Shown here: in pieces, positions 35,337 through 46,778 of the stretch | Layout: each line of letters begins with the position of its first letter | How positions within the stretch are numbered: position 1 is the first letter of the stretch | NCBI GenBank assembly: GCA_014338405.1 | Contig: JTDE01000025.1 | Location: 435,854-499,853, forward strand | Direction: 5' to 3' | DNA: 64,000 nt | DNA from: Paragonimus skrjabini miyazakii | Lineage: Eukaryota > Platyhelminthes > Trematoda > Plagiorchiida > Troglotrematidae | Made by a program: the position numbers and the translations under genes | The notes under the pieces: model-generated | Database searches by the model: none | Told to the model about the DNA's origin: nothing | What the model saw: only the letters and a program-made list of their open reading frames with translations

Positions 35337-37981
35337 CTTCATTTGAACCATATGTCAACCAGTAAATCTGTTTATCGGCAATCAGTAAGTTCCTTCAAAC
35401 ATCATGAATTATGTGATTCCACTTGACCGAGAATTCCTATTCGAAGGAGTCATCATTTGACATTTGCTGAACAATGATAATCACTTCTAGAAATGTTTGG
35501 ACAACTTGTACATCGCATAAAATCAAATATTCGCGAACGTCTGAATAGAATACCTTCGTCACGTCCAATGTTAGATCAGTCATGTGGTGATCGAAACGAT
35601 CAACTCATACGACCAAAAAAACTGAATTGACCTGCCAGTCGTGGTATGGGTAAACTTTACCAAACAACTGTAACAAGAGTGACTTACCAGTGATGCACCT
35701 TTCGAAATCAGCTAAATCGTCTACTTGAATTCGAATGCCGTGTTGAAATACGAGCAGTATTTAATTCATATAAACAAAACTTCCTGCTTTTTGAATGGTC
35801 AATTTAGAAAACATCCAATGGCCATCTTACATGACAATATAACTACCAACAAACTTCTATGCCAGAATGTGAAAATAGACTACACGAACTTTTTTTTCAA
35901 TAGTGAACTGACTTCGTTGATATGGTACTGTTTCGATTAACGTTCAACCGCGTCTGAAATATCTCTAAAATGATTATTCTTCTCTACTACTGCCGGCATC
36001 CAGAATTCAGCGGTGCAATAGACTTTCTACTCGTTCACCAGCTCGTACGTCAATTATCGTGAAAATCTAAATGGCTTATCATCACATTCTATCAAATATG
36101 AATATTTAGTGAGTTTTTATTTACCTCGTTTGTGGTTGCAACGATATATAGCAAAGGAATTTGGACAACCACAGAGTAAATTTACTTTGAAGTCTTGATT
36201 CACTGCTTACATTAGTCCGTTTTAGTTCATTTCTAGGGTATCAAGAAAATATGTGGTAGCAGTTTCTGCTACTTTAAAGTGTACACAATAACCAATGGGA
36301 CATTTTGACACCTTAGGCTTATGGGCTGACTAATGTAACTCACTGCTGAACTTATAGTGACTCAAACGATGGAAATGAATTTATGCGCTCCTTGAAGACC
36401 TATGAGCAAGCACTCCTAAATACTATGCCTTGAAGTAATTTCCACGAATTCATACAAGTCCAAAACATTGAGTTCCCCTTGATCCAATTTGCTAAAAACG
36501 ATAAAAGACATTCGGCGAGATGTCACCATTTCGTCTAACCTCTTCAGTCACGGACGTTAAACAACAGAATATGTATAACATGCGGATATCAACAACAATA
36601 GGAACAGTCAAAGATTGGGTTTTCTTGAAAAAGACTGTTATCAGTTCCAAGGCAGACAAACTGCGTGAGTCAACAGTTTATGCACACACAGGTCAGTGCT
36701 GATTAACACTACCTCGGAGAAAGCAGGTAATTTAGGATAACGATTATACAATAATATTCCTGGATACTGATGAATAAAATCGGAATACCGAAGCTGAATC
36801 AAACGTACACAGGAATCAGTGTTATAAATTTCAGTTATTGACCATCGACATTTGCGTTCTGCTATAACAGATACGTAGTTGAAGGAACAAAACTGTATTA
36901 CTCAACGACAATCACTACCTCATAAGTTCTCTAGACATGAATCCTCCCCGGTCTATGTTTATGGTAGACAGAAAATGAATGGTTCTCAAATTTAACACTT
37001 GTACAACTCAGCCTACTTCTTGTAATTACGCAGAATACACGGGAGTAACTAATTAAGATGAAATTAATCTGTCCCACTGTATCAAGACGGAGGAGAACCG
37101 AATCAGCTGGAGACAATTTGATCGACTCCGCTAGGCTACTTTACAAATTTGAGAAGGAAATACCACTAAAATGAAAGTGACCGACCAGAACATCTCAGTA
37201 CTTTCAGAAATGATTGAGTTGGGAAGAATGAATGAAGTGCCGGGTAGGAAAAATTTACAACACAAAACGGAATTTTTCGTACTGAAGTTCAGTGCCTACT
37301 GACAAGATGGAAACATTGGACCAGTCCACAAATTGGACTGAGTTCAATCGGAAAAATGGTAAGGCAAGAAAATATTGTAATCTAACCCCCGGAGGGTGCC
37401 GAAAGATGACGCAATGGTTAGGGTGGCAGTAAGCACACTTACATGTTTGGTCACATGGTCTCACGTCCTGACCTCTGTTATCAACGAGAAAATGAACCGA
37501 TTCAATCAAAACGATCAACAGCCACAACAGTGAAGGTTTACTGAACACTCAGCGTCATGCAATCTAAGCTTTTTGTCCTCTAGGTGTTTTGGGCAACAAA
37601 AGCGTAACCAGTAAGTCAGAATGTTGAACTACCATACTGCAGCGGTGTGCTGGTACTTACACTGTTCCAGCAATAATGAATATTACAAGTGATAACATAG
37701 TTCTCGGCGTTGCGCCAACATGACAAATGAAGACAATGTGGTTTGTTACTGTAACAAATTAGATCGGAACCATGTGCTGTGCTTCCGTGTAGGTTTAGCA
37801 TCCCGGAGAGAAACGAATCCGTCCTGAAAGACTACTGAAGAGGTGGCCAAAAATTTACTGCAGGCATCTTCTTGGAACGGGCGACTCTTCCGGGAGCGCA
37901 TGCAAAACTTTATGAGGAATAAAATGAGTCCAACATCTTCCAGGAGTAATCGGCAAGGTCATTTCGTTATATTGCACCCAG
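35337..37981. other. No firmly supported gene
   Basis: Short frames on both strands (35725 plus, 36520 plus, 37255-37548 minus, 37616 minus). The minus strand has an acceptor (CCATTTTTCCGATTGAACTCAG) opening QFVDWSNVSILSV, not enough to call an exon. Mostly an intron of the MORN1-like gene if the distal exons are correct. Confidence 0.3.
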
Positions 37982-38197
37982 AAGATTTACGCAGCTATCT
38001 TGTGGCAGATAGAGAAGAGAAACAGAACCACCCACAAACAGACGATGCATATCACTCTAGAGATCTACACACCCATCCATATCCCACAACTGTTCAGTCA
38101 CACACCAGAAAAGCTTAACATTATCCAGCAAAACGAACAATACGATAGTCCCGGTGAATTCAGCGTGAGTTTTCGTGAAGGCACGCCTGCTGAGAGT
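37982..38197 (+). CDS. Candidate exon (72 codons), unknown protein
   Basis: Acceptor TTCGTTATATTGCACCCAG opens 72 codons, phase 0 at both ends, closing at GAGAGT|GTGAGT. It contains MHITLEIYTPIHIPQLFSHT and …YDSPGEFSVSFREGTPAES. A second frame (37843-38118, AKNLLQASSWNGRLFRERMQ…) is also long and protein-like across the same DNA; a possible 36-bp intron (GTAATC…ACCCAG, 37946-37981) is a multiple of three and so keeps that frame. Only one of the two can be used. The one reaching the perfect donor is preferred. Confidence 0.42.
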
Positions 38198-39640
38198 GTG
38201 AGTTAAGGTCCCCACTGGTCGCATCTAGTGCCAGGAGATGCAACCCTGACTAGTTTTCGCTGGCCTTTCAACTTCCACTTTCAGCCGTCAATACTATGAT
38301 TATTAGTATTATTGCCTAAGCTAACATGTGATTCTTCATCCGTGTGTGATGAATGTACAACAAACATAACAAACTGTGAGTAAGGGCTATCTGTATACTG
38401 CCTTTTCCAAGGTCAAACGTAGTTTAAGACTCTAAGAGCAGCTTTATTAAGCCCTCAGCCTCAATCATGAGGTTGACGATTCTGGCAAGGTGAACTTGTC
38501 TAAGTCACCATGTAACGCTCAGATTGTTCGAGATTCACTATAGAGAAGTGTTCTCCACTCAGTAATAAAAACCTCCGACGAACTTCGTTTCTTCTCTGAG
38601 GTGTTTCTGTTTAGGTGGATTATTACATACCTTTGAACCAAAATATATTACGCTGTAATGAAATTAGGTGCCGAAACAAGCCAAAGAAAATGAAATGAAA
38701 ACTGGCGAGTAGTTTTATGAATTGGACATCACTGCAATGAGATCGCAGCTGCTGCATCTCCAAAGCGTCTTCATTAGGCCTCTTGTGAACAGTCGCGTCA
38801 CACCCAAGACTAGAACACCAGCCAAACTCTCATAAAACAATCGTTTTGACTATTGCCTCACTGACCTCACAGTAGGTACGACTGAATCGTCATATGCAAA
38901 CGCCCAGCTGTATTTGCTCAAGAGTAGCACTACATCAGTGTTTCATACTTATGATTGCACGTCACGCAAACGTAAGACGCCCCCGAATAGAGGCTAAAAG
39001 CAAGCCAGTGTTGCACTCATTTACTGAACAATAAGTATCGGATCAATTTCCAAACAAACGACTAAATGGTGAGTGAGGTTTCTGCTGTTGCTCCACTCAT
39101 CGTTACTGTATCACAATTAGTTTAATCAGTTGATGATAATACTATTGTCATTAGACCCCATTAGCCACCTTATTCTCCAATGTTTACAGCCAAGAGTCAG
39201 ATACGTTACTGAGACCCTAGGTGATCAAGAAAATATGATTAGATTTTCCCAACTCCGTATTTTCCACCAAGTAGTTGAAGCCCTTGGAAAAGAGTACATG
39301 GCTTGAGAACTGATGAGTATGCACTCTAAATATGTCGCCTAATCGTTTACACCCTCTAATGCATGGATGCTAATTACCTGAGTATATTCACCGATGTGAC
39401 TCTAAGCGTGCCAATGAGTGCAAATATTGATAGCCAGCTACTTAAAAACAGTTTCCCTTCAACTCTCGGTGGCCACATTTCGTGGTTGTAGATAAAACTG
39501 TCCTAACAGTGATCTTATAAATATAATCTTTAGGTCCGAGCGGGATAACTTTTGATGCCACACTGCCACAGGTTGTAGAATAACGTCAGCATCATACAAC
39601 TGCAAGCTATTTCTGACATCGGTCATTAGAAACCACTCAC
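38198..39640. other. No gene seen
   Basis: No frame above 60 codons. Contains no recognised repeat. Probably an intron of the minus-strand MORN1-like gene. Confidence 0.4.
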
Positions 39641-40601
39641 ATGGGTGAGTTGATTGTTGTTGCTCCAGTCTGGCTCAAAAAATCTAGTATTGGTGACGTC
39701 GGTGTGCTCACGTGGAATTTTATCACGACACTGGCTTCGCGTTCGTCCGACACTCGGCGTCCAATCCAGAGGAGCAACTGACGGTTGCTTTCTGTAAAGT
39801 GTAAAGGTAACTTGAAGATATATACTAGGATATTCGTTTTTCTGACGGCTTTTCACATGATTATGGTCGGTAGAGCAGAACATTAAGCTGGAAACGCGTT
39901 TATATTATCGTGAATACTCTAAAACACATGCAACTAGAAAATAAGGTTATAATTACATCCAGTTACATAAATTTACCGGCACTGTACCAAAAAAACAAGT
40001 CAATAACAACTTACCACTATATCTCAATAGCAATGGTCTATGATTATTCAATGGCAGCATCAACCTGGGTTTACTCACGAAAGACTCATACTCTGTAAGC
40101 CCATACATTTTGGGTTACTGAACATATGTCTTGTAAGCCTACAAATTCTAAATGAGAATGCACCGTAACAAGAAGTATTCAAAGAGACAACAAAACAAAA
40201 CCGTTGAGAACAGCTGATATAAACCGTCTCATACACAGTCACATGTGCGTAAGCATTTTAAACTTTTAACGAGTTTTACAAGATCTAAGCCTATTTTGAA
40301 TAGGTTACCTTCAATAAAAATGGTATTGGTTCTGCTCTGCACGCACAAAGTCAGAGCGAATCCTTCTATCATTTGTAACTGGGGTATTGCGTAGTTGAGT
40401 ACTGTTGCTTGGTTTGATAGACGTACTGTTGTTGGCATCTTTAAAGAAAAATCAGCTTCTCCGAACGGTAGAAACTCTGCTTGCTTTGAACTGAGTGGTT
40501 CCTTCGAAGGAATGTTCGAACATACAGTAAGATAAGCAGCTTCACTGCATGGCTTTCCGTGCTCCCACAAACCAACAAAGAACGGTGCGTTCCGGTGTGC
40601 T
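39641..40601 (-). CDS. MORN1: MORN1-like gene, two 3' exons
   Basis: Exon 40601-40309 enters in phase 2 after acceptor GGTACTCTAATCAG and encodes AHRNAPFFVGLWEHGKPCSE then AAYLTVCSNIPSKEPLSS…, ending in phase 1 at GAAG|GTAACC. The A-H-x6-GLW-x2-G-x-P-x3-A pattern matches the point where vertebrate MORN1 leaves its last MORN repeat (…AHCSGVTYYGLWINGHP…). Exon 39810-39641 enters with two bases (phase match) and encodes TFTLYRKQPSVAPLDWTPSV… to …SNNNQLTH, ending in phase 0 at CCCAT|GTGAGT. The intron is 498 bp. One small exon (phase 0 to 2) completing the repeat left open at 46110 is still missing between 40602 and 46109. Same strand and order as the 5' exons. Confidence 0.72.
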
Positions 40602-42370
40602 CTGATTAGAGTACCATGACCATGAGGCTTCCCAGCATGAAAGCAGCCCTGATAAATGTGAGTGGAACAAAACGTTCAAAGAATATGTGAACTCCTAGTA
40701 TTTGGCATAAGTGAATATAATGGACAACACTAGAAAGATAAAAAGAATAGGCAAACAACCCCATTTATAGAGAACAACATAAACATGTTTTAAAAAACCC
40801 TCTTTGAATCAGCATACTTATAAAGGATATCGAGCAGTGACTAATACATCACATTTGTTAAAACACGTCGGAAGACTAATTTATTACACCATTTTGGGTA
40901 TTGGTGGCCTCCTCTGATGCGTGTTAGAACTTGAGTTGAATGAGTGAATGTGTGCTGACAAATTGATAGAATCATTAAACGGTGCACAAGTGGGGAAGGA
41001 ATATGAACGGCCGAGTACAATAAATGCCACCGCTTTCTTAGGACAAAAGCGGAAATCGGTCAGTCCCCACCGTCTCGCATCAAAAAATGTATTGGATATT
41101 GAATTAGATGTGTAATAATAAACTAATCCATAAGTGACAAAGCCACCGAATAGATGAGCCTGTATTTTTCCAATCGTTAAAACAAACCTTCCTAAATGTA
41201 ACCTTGAAGAGCATGGTCACTGGGTCTGTGCAGCAGAAGAAGACTCTTGTTCGAACATACTAAAGAACGTCCACCAGCCGGGCTCAAAGCTGGAATCACA
41301 GAATCAATCCCGATGCGATCTTGATGTATTCAGTTATCAGGTGGACTAGTCATTGGTATTTTTGGTCGTTTACAGAGTACCAGTCAATCAACCTCAGGTA
41401 ATCAGATGCAGAATGTTGGCAGCAGCTGAGTCGATCCTTATCCGACTACATAATGTTATGCTTTGTTTAAAAAGCGGTTCGTTGCTGCCCTACAACTTCT
41501 ATGACATCGAACGGTTCACACCTCTCTGTCAAACATCGTACACGGACAATTGACTGCTATCACGAAGTAAATCAGTGACACTGTGATTAAAAATCTCACC
41601 GTACTAACCATATATAAATAATTTTCGTTTAGTGCATATGTGAAATGTGTCTTCTGTATGCACTTTGCAAAAAACACTTTTTGAGATAAATTATTAAATT
41701 ATCTTTCGCTTCAGACAGCTGGTTTATTTTGTGCCATTTGGTAACGTCGACAACCGCGGTGTAGTAGCAACATTTGTGTTCGATTTTCTCGAATGTTTTG
41801 CCTATGAATGTTGCGGCGCTATAACATGTACCTCCGTTTATCTGTCTCCGTCAGTTCACGTTGGTTTACTATGTAAAAATGCTTCATACACCTTACGAAC
41901 AAAAACATAGCATACTTTAGAATGTACACAAGTTGCAGTGAAATTCCTGGTAGATAACTTTCCAAGTGATTTGTCACTCAATTCATTGCCGCTTGTTTTA
42001 GGTGTCTGCCATCGACAATCTACATTAAAACATCTGATTCAAAGCAAAGCCCATGACCTCAGCAGTCCCAAAATACCAACATGTTTGGGTGCTTTAAGAG
42101 AAAGATTTTGATGTTGCCAAGAATTCGTCAAATTATAGGCGATTCACGCCATGTTCCGGAAAGCAGTTTCTAATGCCTGCTTAACCATGGCCAACCTCTT
42201 TCTTCTACAGCCACCACACTCTGCCATGTCTGATGCGTGGACTCGATTTGTATAAAGCTGGCAATCTGATATGATAGACAGCTTAACAAAATGGACGTTA
42301 CACACAAGATGTTCTGTCCGTTAAAAGCCGTAAGCTAAAATGAGGTTTTATTTCATCTATTCTGACTTAC
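40602..42370. other. Intron DNA of the MORN1-like gene
   Basis: No minus exon completing the MORN repeat was found here. A plus micro-exon candidate lies at 41376-41397. Confidence 0.35.
41376..41397 (+). CDS. Candidate 22-bp micro-exon
   Basis: Acceptor GGTATTTTTGGTCGTTTACAG and donor CCTCAG|GTAATC enclose 22 bases (VPVNQPQ in one frame). It may be chance. Confidence 0.22.
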
Positions 42371-42538
42371 AGACTGAGATTTAACCAATGCTCCAGAACA
42401 GTTTGGAAGAACGTCTGAGGTCAAAGATACTAGCTTAATTTCCATCATTACCGTACGTCTTGGATCTGTTTTACGTGACATTCCACGACTTGGACTAAGT
42501 TTGAAGCAGATAATTTCATTTATACAACCCCTTTTAAT
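42371..42538 (-). CDS. Candidate exon inside the MORN1-like intron
   Basis: Minus exon of exactly 56 codons, phase 0 at both ends, with acceptor TCTGGACCACCTTTAG and a strong donor, CAGTCT|GTAAGT. It encodes IKRGCINEIICFKLSPSRGM, then SRKTDPRRTVMMEIKLVSLT and …LVKSQS, a basic segment with good coding composition. It lies between proven MORN1-like exons on the same strand. Vertebrate MORN1 has nothing like it at this point, so it is a flatworm-specific insertion, an alternative exon, or part of a nested gene. Confidence 0.48.
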
Positions 42539-44245
42539 CTAAAGGTGGTCCAGAATAACGGAACTTTACTGAGTTTTACCACATACACCGCTCAACTTTT
42601 GTAACCTCTTATACAACCAAAAACTGTAATTCAGATAATGAAATATTGTTATCAGGGGACACATGTTATCTCTGTTTTAACGGAATGTACAAAGGGAATT
42701 CTGTGTTTTAGAATTATGATATAGCTGCATGAAGACAACTAAATACCATTGTTTTCCAGTTAATGTAGCTTCCACTGATCACTTGAAGGATTAGAAAGAC
42801 TTGAGTATATCTCCACCATTTTTACTATCGTAATTAGACTTTTCCAATGTGTTTCAGCTGTTCAAAGGTGTAAAATGACACGAAGAACAACCGCAGATGA
42901 GGAATGTTTTTAGAAGCACGCCTTTCATATCAGTAATGTGTTCTTCCCACGAGGGCATCCACGGGGACCATAACAAATAGTTCTGGTAGGAGATTTTTAC
43001 TAATGGAAACGGCAGCAGTCAACTATATAGTTACATCTCAGTCAGTAGCAGTCCAACTGGATAAGCACACGACTTTGTGAATCTATTTAAAAGTACACTG
43101 ACGATCTATTTTCATTCCAGTAAAGTCAAAGGTAACGTTGCACCATTGAAACAGTTACTACGTTTGTACTGGCTTACATTTGAGTGTGGAATTCTGAAAT
43201 TCCAACAGAGGTTTTGTGGATTAATTTTAAATTTCCTCAAATGACAAAAGCGCAGACTCGATGTCGTCAGCTTAAGTTATTTTTTTGTCGAAGAGTCAAT
43301 TTAGGTGTGTCCGTTATCCGGTCTTAGACCGTTTGGTACGTGACATATTTCAGCTGACCAGTGTTTGCGGTTCTGACTCAATTTCCTCCCAATGACACAT
43401 GTGATAAAATACAATTATATCGCCAAATGGACGGAGCAAAGTTTGGGGATATTCTTTTATTGTTATGAGAACACAGTAAAAATGGTATCGCCTTATTGTA
43501 AACGTTCACTTGCCGGGGGTGGCGTATTGGAGGGGATTCGTAGGAAGTGCATTGTATCAAGTATGTAGTCCATGGATTTTTAAATCGCCTAAAAATCTTT
43601 GGATTGCCTTATTATGGTGTCATTTCCAGTTAGAGTTCACAGAGGTAGGTTATGAGAGTAACGGTATATCAGTCAATTATAATAAGGCTAGAAGATTGCT
43701 TTAGAAATCCACCTGTCCCATCCTCTCACACATCGATGTTTTCTTATATTTCTAGCGGGTGGGTCATTTTTCAACCTTTTCAACTCACCTGTTATCCGTA
43801 TCAGTCAATTTCAATTACATTTACCTCTGTTTTACTCAAACATTTAAATCAAGGGCCAAGTGAACTACTTTTTACTAAGGACATGCTTCTCAGCCTACTC
43901 GTTGTTCACTTGTTAATTGCCTCCGATGTATTTCAGTGTACGTGGGCATAGATAACAGAACAACTCAACAAGTATCATAGTCCTGACAACTAATAGCTTT
44001 GTTACGCACCCCTGCAGTAAGACTTATTTGATCGTGACGTCATTCGTCTGACTGATAATTTGGAATAAGAAGAATTTTCAACTCAGGAAACTTTCCAAGT
44101 TATATGAGGGTAAAGCAGTGGCTGTTACTTAGGAAGTTTGGGAGGGTTTCACTTCTGTAATGTCAGATGCACAATACTTCATGTAAATTTATCCACTTCC
44201 TGTCACCAAAACAATATTCCGAAAATTCTCAGCATTCAAAAATCA
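42539..44245. other. No supported gene
   Basis: Plus frames of 64 and 99 codons (43510, 43652) overlap and lack clear splice pairs. Confidence 0.3.
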
Positions 44246-44467
44246 CTAAACATCAGAAACACTTAATAACATAAAATAATTTTGTCTGAAGAACGCCGAA
44301 CGAAGTTCCCTAACGAGATTTCCCTGAAGATCATAAGTGAGACAGTTCAAGCAAAAATGCATTTGTTGCCCATCAAAATATTTGCACTCTCCTTCGGAAT
44401 ACGATGAATGGTTGATATTAGCTCCGTCCACTCTTCCCAGACTAACAGCCAGCTGGAACAAATCATC
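44246..44467 (-). CDS. Candidate exon inside the MORN1-like intron
   Basis: Acceptor ATTGAGCAGCATTGTCAG opens 73 codons in phase 0: DDLFQLAVSLGRVDGANINH, then SSYSEGECKYFDGQQMHFCL, then NCLTYDLQGNLVRELRSAFF and a hydrophobic end before TAG. The entry phase fits the exit of the exon at 46110 (phase 0), but the peptide does not give the Gly-x-Trp expected next in a MORN repeat. It may be a terminal exon of a shorter transcript or belong to another gene. Confidence 0.42.
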   Translation of the reverse strand, partial: DDLFQLAVSLGRVDGANINHSSYSEGECKYFDGQQMHFCLNCLTYDLQGNLVRELRSAFFRQNYFMLLSVSDV

Positions 44468-46109
44468 CTGACAATGCTGCTCAATCTAGTTCTCTAAACC
44501 TTGACAACAACATTCGGTGTGAAGCCGAAACATACCTCCATCTTGTTAGAGCCTATAGTATTTCCTTAATACGTTAACTTTTTATAGATAATGTTTGGTA
44601 AGCAGTTGCCGCTTTCAAAGTGCATATACTAATTTTTTGTGATACCTTAGTTGTGTTCATATTCCTTTGTTTGTTGTATGGCATCATGTTCAGTCCATAA
44701 TAACCGCATTTTAATAGATCACGATCATTTTTGCTTATTTCTATCATCTCGACCATTTGTTATCAGGTTGTAAACCCAAACACATTAGACAAGATGAACG
44801 TGAGTGGTTGACGAACGATAAGGTGGACATACCATATGACTGTCGAACAGATGAGCTTCCGAAGCCCGCTTATACACAAGGCACTGTAATTATACATGAG
44901 TAAGACGCCCATGCAAAACCGTTGTTTCAGTAAGCGACTCTGAAGATGCAGCGCTGTGCCTGTACGGAAGTTGGACACATATGCACCATCTACTTTGAAG
45001 CGGTTGAAGAGCATACAATGTACTTAGTGCACCTGTTTGCGTAAGATCGAGACAAACATAGATAATAATGTGCTTGCTTTCATTGGAAGTCTCAAGGTCC
45101 GCAGAACAGTTACGCTGCTAGCTCAAGGAAAGGCGACCACTATATCAAATCATGTTTTGCTGAATAGTCTGGCTATACGAAATCTGCATGTTAGTGGACG
45201 GAAAGATAATACATGTGTGGCCTGATTGCAATTTTTGGACTTATGACCGAAGGAAGTGTATTCGAATACCTGGTGATTATTTTGTTCTTACTGACCAACA
45301 CACATAAAAATACTGATAGAAATGTCAGTAGGCTAACATAAAACAGAAGTAGGCCTGGGCTGAGGGACAACCAAAAAGTTGAGTCATGAGGGTGCAGCTT
45401 GTAGGTCTCCAACATCAATCAGGCAATACCATGGTAGCGATTAACTGAAGACGTCATCGTTTTATTGCTGTAGGCTGGCTTCAAACCAATTAGAACACAA
45501 GTATCCGAGTGTGAATGTGATTTGGCTCGAAAAATGAACAACCGAGATCACAGAGGCTTCCATGTTTGTTTAATTCGCACGACATATACAAATAATTTAG
45601 ACAATAAATATTAAAAGTCGTCTGAACTAATCCATATCAATCAGTTCTTTCGGTAGTGGACAAGTTTCACCTATTTCCTAATTCACGTTACTTGTCATTA
45701 GCGCTAAGCTAGCATAATATCTAACAACTTAACGAGGTAAATGAAAGGTTTAATGCCTTTGTGTTCCGGTGCCTGAAGTAATACACCGTTTTCTACTAGA
45801 TCTGATTTGCGCCTGTAACCGACTATGGCAACTAAGCTCGACTGAACAACTATAACGCGTGATTAACCCCAGATCGATAGATTTTCTCATAAAGAACTAT
45901 CTACATCTCTATATCAGAAAGCCACACTACGGTTAAAGGGGCTAATGCAAACATTAAAGGAAAGTGTGCCTTGATGACGAAATATTATGATCAAAATGAC
46001 TGCCTGTAGTCAAAGAAGTTATGTGGTTTTTTGAAGTGTATAGTGTAAAATTTTGAAATCATAAAGAATCTTATTACAAAAGGAAGTATACCAAAAAACT
46101 TGTGGTCAC
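44468..46109. other. Intron DNA, no exon found
   Basis: Three minus frames (44574, 44763, 45191) of 60-83 codons have hydrophobic stretches but no paired splice sites. Confidence 0.35.
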
Positions 46110-46778
46110 CTCATATGTTTGTCCCGTAGAAAACTCAAGCTTTCCAATTCCATCAAAAAGATCTTCGCACCAGTCTCCATCGTACACGATTTTGCTAATA
46201 ATATTATCTGTTTAAGAGGTCACCAACCAAAACTTACTCATTTCGATATCTTCCTGTTCCTGTCTTTTTGCTGGCCCAAAACCTTCCGCAATAACAACCG
46301 CCCTCGGTATCAAATAAAGTCCCCTGTCCTTCGGGAAAAACAAGGTTAAAATGTAAGAATGTTCAATCCCAACCTTGACGAGCATTCGCAACCCATTCTC
46401 CACAGTAGGCCGAACCGTTTTTATATCGCATAATTCCTTGACCTTGCCGTTCACCCAAACAAAATTTCCCTTCATATGTATTCCCGGTATTCGCGTAATA
46501 CTGCGTGCCAATTCCTGTTATTTCTCCATGTTCAAATTGTCCAGTATAAAAACCACCATCAGCCATGACTAATTTTCCAAATCCTAAAACCATTTTAGAA
46601 ATATGTGAAAATTAGGTACCATGTTTCTGACCTTCTTTCCATTCTCCTTCGTACCGATAGAAACCTCGACCGTACTTATAAAATCCAAAGCCTTTTAGGT
46701 CAACCACGAAAGCATTTGTTTCAAATTACCGTGCCGATTGCAACTGTTCGTGGCACCCTTGTAACTTCCTGTAAGCAT
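46110..46778 (-). CDS. MORN1: MORN1-like protein, first five exons
   Basis: Exons: 46778-46730, 46691-46620, 46583-46374, 46328-46238, 46194-46110. ATG at 46778 starts MLTGSYKGATNSCNRHG. The four introns are 38, 36, 45 and 43 bp, all GT…AG, and phases match at every join, giving 169 residues. They form about six MORN repeats: FYRYEGEWKEGQKHGFGKL, FYTGQFEHGEITGIGTQY, NTYEGKFCLGERQGQG, AYCGEWVANARQGQGTLF, CYCGRFWASKKTGTGRYRN and IVYDGDWCEDLFDGIGKLEF. Order and spacing follow vertebrate MORN1 (RYEGEWKAGRKHGHGK…, …YDGDWVRD…). MORN repeats bind membranes or scaffold partners; MORN1's role is poorly defined. The last exon ends at TATGAG|GTGACC inside a repeat, so the gene continues at lower coordinates. 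Confidence 0.92.

Noticed and set aside
37255..37548. Meckelin (TMEM67) homology from QFVDWSNVSIL on the minus strand and from several plus exons
   Set aside because: Similarity is a few residues only, the parts lie on opposite strands, and the order does not fit.
39290..39360. Hammerhead ribozyme (CTGATGAG followed by a short stem)
   Set aside because: The following core reads TAAA where GAAA is required, and stems I and III do not form. No other CTGATGA site had the full core.
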